A DNA stretch of 43,239 bases from positions 1-43,239 of the IMG/VR virus record IMGVR_UViG_3300009494_000008; one strand, 5' to 3'. The notes beneath the pieces were generated by a model, which worked only from the letters and a program-made list of their open reading frames with translations, was not told the DNA's origin and searched no databases. The DNA is from a virus. Made by a program: the position numbers and the translations under genes. Positions 43,209-43,239 of the stretch are shown here, one piece after another (positions within the stretch are counted from its first letter, which is position 1; every line of letters begins with the position of its first letter).

Positions 43209-43239
43209 GGAGGACGCTCTCAACCGTGCCCAATCATAC

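Noticed and set aside
1-43239. Lysogeny module, transposase, tRNA genes or retron/DGR components
   Set aside because: No integrase, CI-like repressor, Mu transposase, reverse transcriptase or cloverleaf-like sequence was found on reading the window, although the head proteins are Mu-like.

Overview
This window is a nearly complete genome of an unclassified tailed phage (Caudoviricetes, siphovirus-like), probably an environmental assembly. All supported genes lie on the minus strand, are tightly packed with many stop/start overlaps, and are GC-rich. Bases 43080-43162 repeat bases 1-83, so the molecule is circular or circularly permuted, with about 43.08 kb of unique sequence. No integrase, transposase, excisionase, DNA or RNA polymerase, helicase or primase was recognised. 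Virion genes resemble those of siphoviruses with a Mu-like head: a DUF935/MuF-type portal, a gpI-like protease/scaffold, a gp36-like adaptor and a gpG-like morphogenesis protein. The host cannot be named. GC-rich codon use, Sec-type signal peptides and near-consensus sigma-54 promoters suggest a GC-rich bacterium with RpoN, probably with a Gram-negative envelope.

Layout in the direction of transcription (right to left, through the circle junction). (1) 43.2-39.6 kb plus 1.3-0 kb: small accessory, presumably early, genes. These include zinc ribbons, a DUF5131 (Gp37/Gp68) protein and an HTH-like protein. They form cassettes of promoter, gene(s) and GC-rich hairpin, and the promoter is a repeated ~73-bp element with a sigma-54-like core. 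(2) 39.6-31.9 kb: a consensus sigma-70 promoter precedes a ribbon-helix-helix candidate regulator, and another precedes a putative recombination/annealing protein. An iteron-like intergenic region, zinc ribbons, a RusA-like candidate, a large unknown protein and a sulfotransferase-like protein follow. (3) 31.8-25.3 kb: a core-only copy of the sigma-54-like promoter precedes small membrane proteins, a methyltransferase, several exported proteins, two glycosyltransferases and an ASCH-domain protein. (4) 25.3-14.7 kb: terminases, portal-MuF fusion, protease/scaffold, decoration protein, major capsid protein and connector proteins. (5) 14.7-3.2 kb: neck and tail genes, including a tail chaperone pair with a probable -1 frameshift (slip site GGGCCCC), tape measure, distal tail protein and a 1.1-kaa tail protein ending in NHL-like repeats. 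(6) 3.2-1.5 kb: holin, amidase endolysin and a downstream unknown, closed by a good intrinsic terminator at 1468-1502.

How the parts may work together (inference): sigma-70 promoters start the early regulatory and recombination operons. The sigma-54-like elements couple accessory cassettes, and perhaps the whole 30-kb late operon from 31.8 kb to the terminator at 1.5 kb, to the host RpoN/enhancer-binding-protein system. Between the late promoter and the packaging genes is an island for glycan modification and protein export that probably alters the host surface or the virion. The repeated promoter elements also look like recombination points: the right end of the window joins the zinc-ribbon gene to a different promoter copy, as expected if the two genes at 286-1133 were deleted in part of the population, or if the assembler crossed between repeats.
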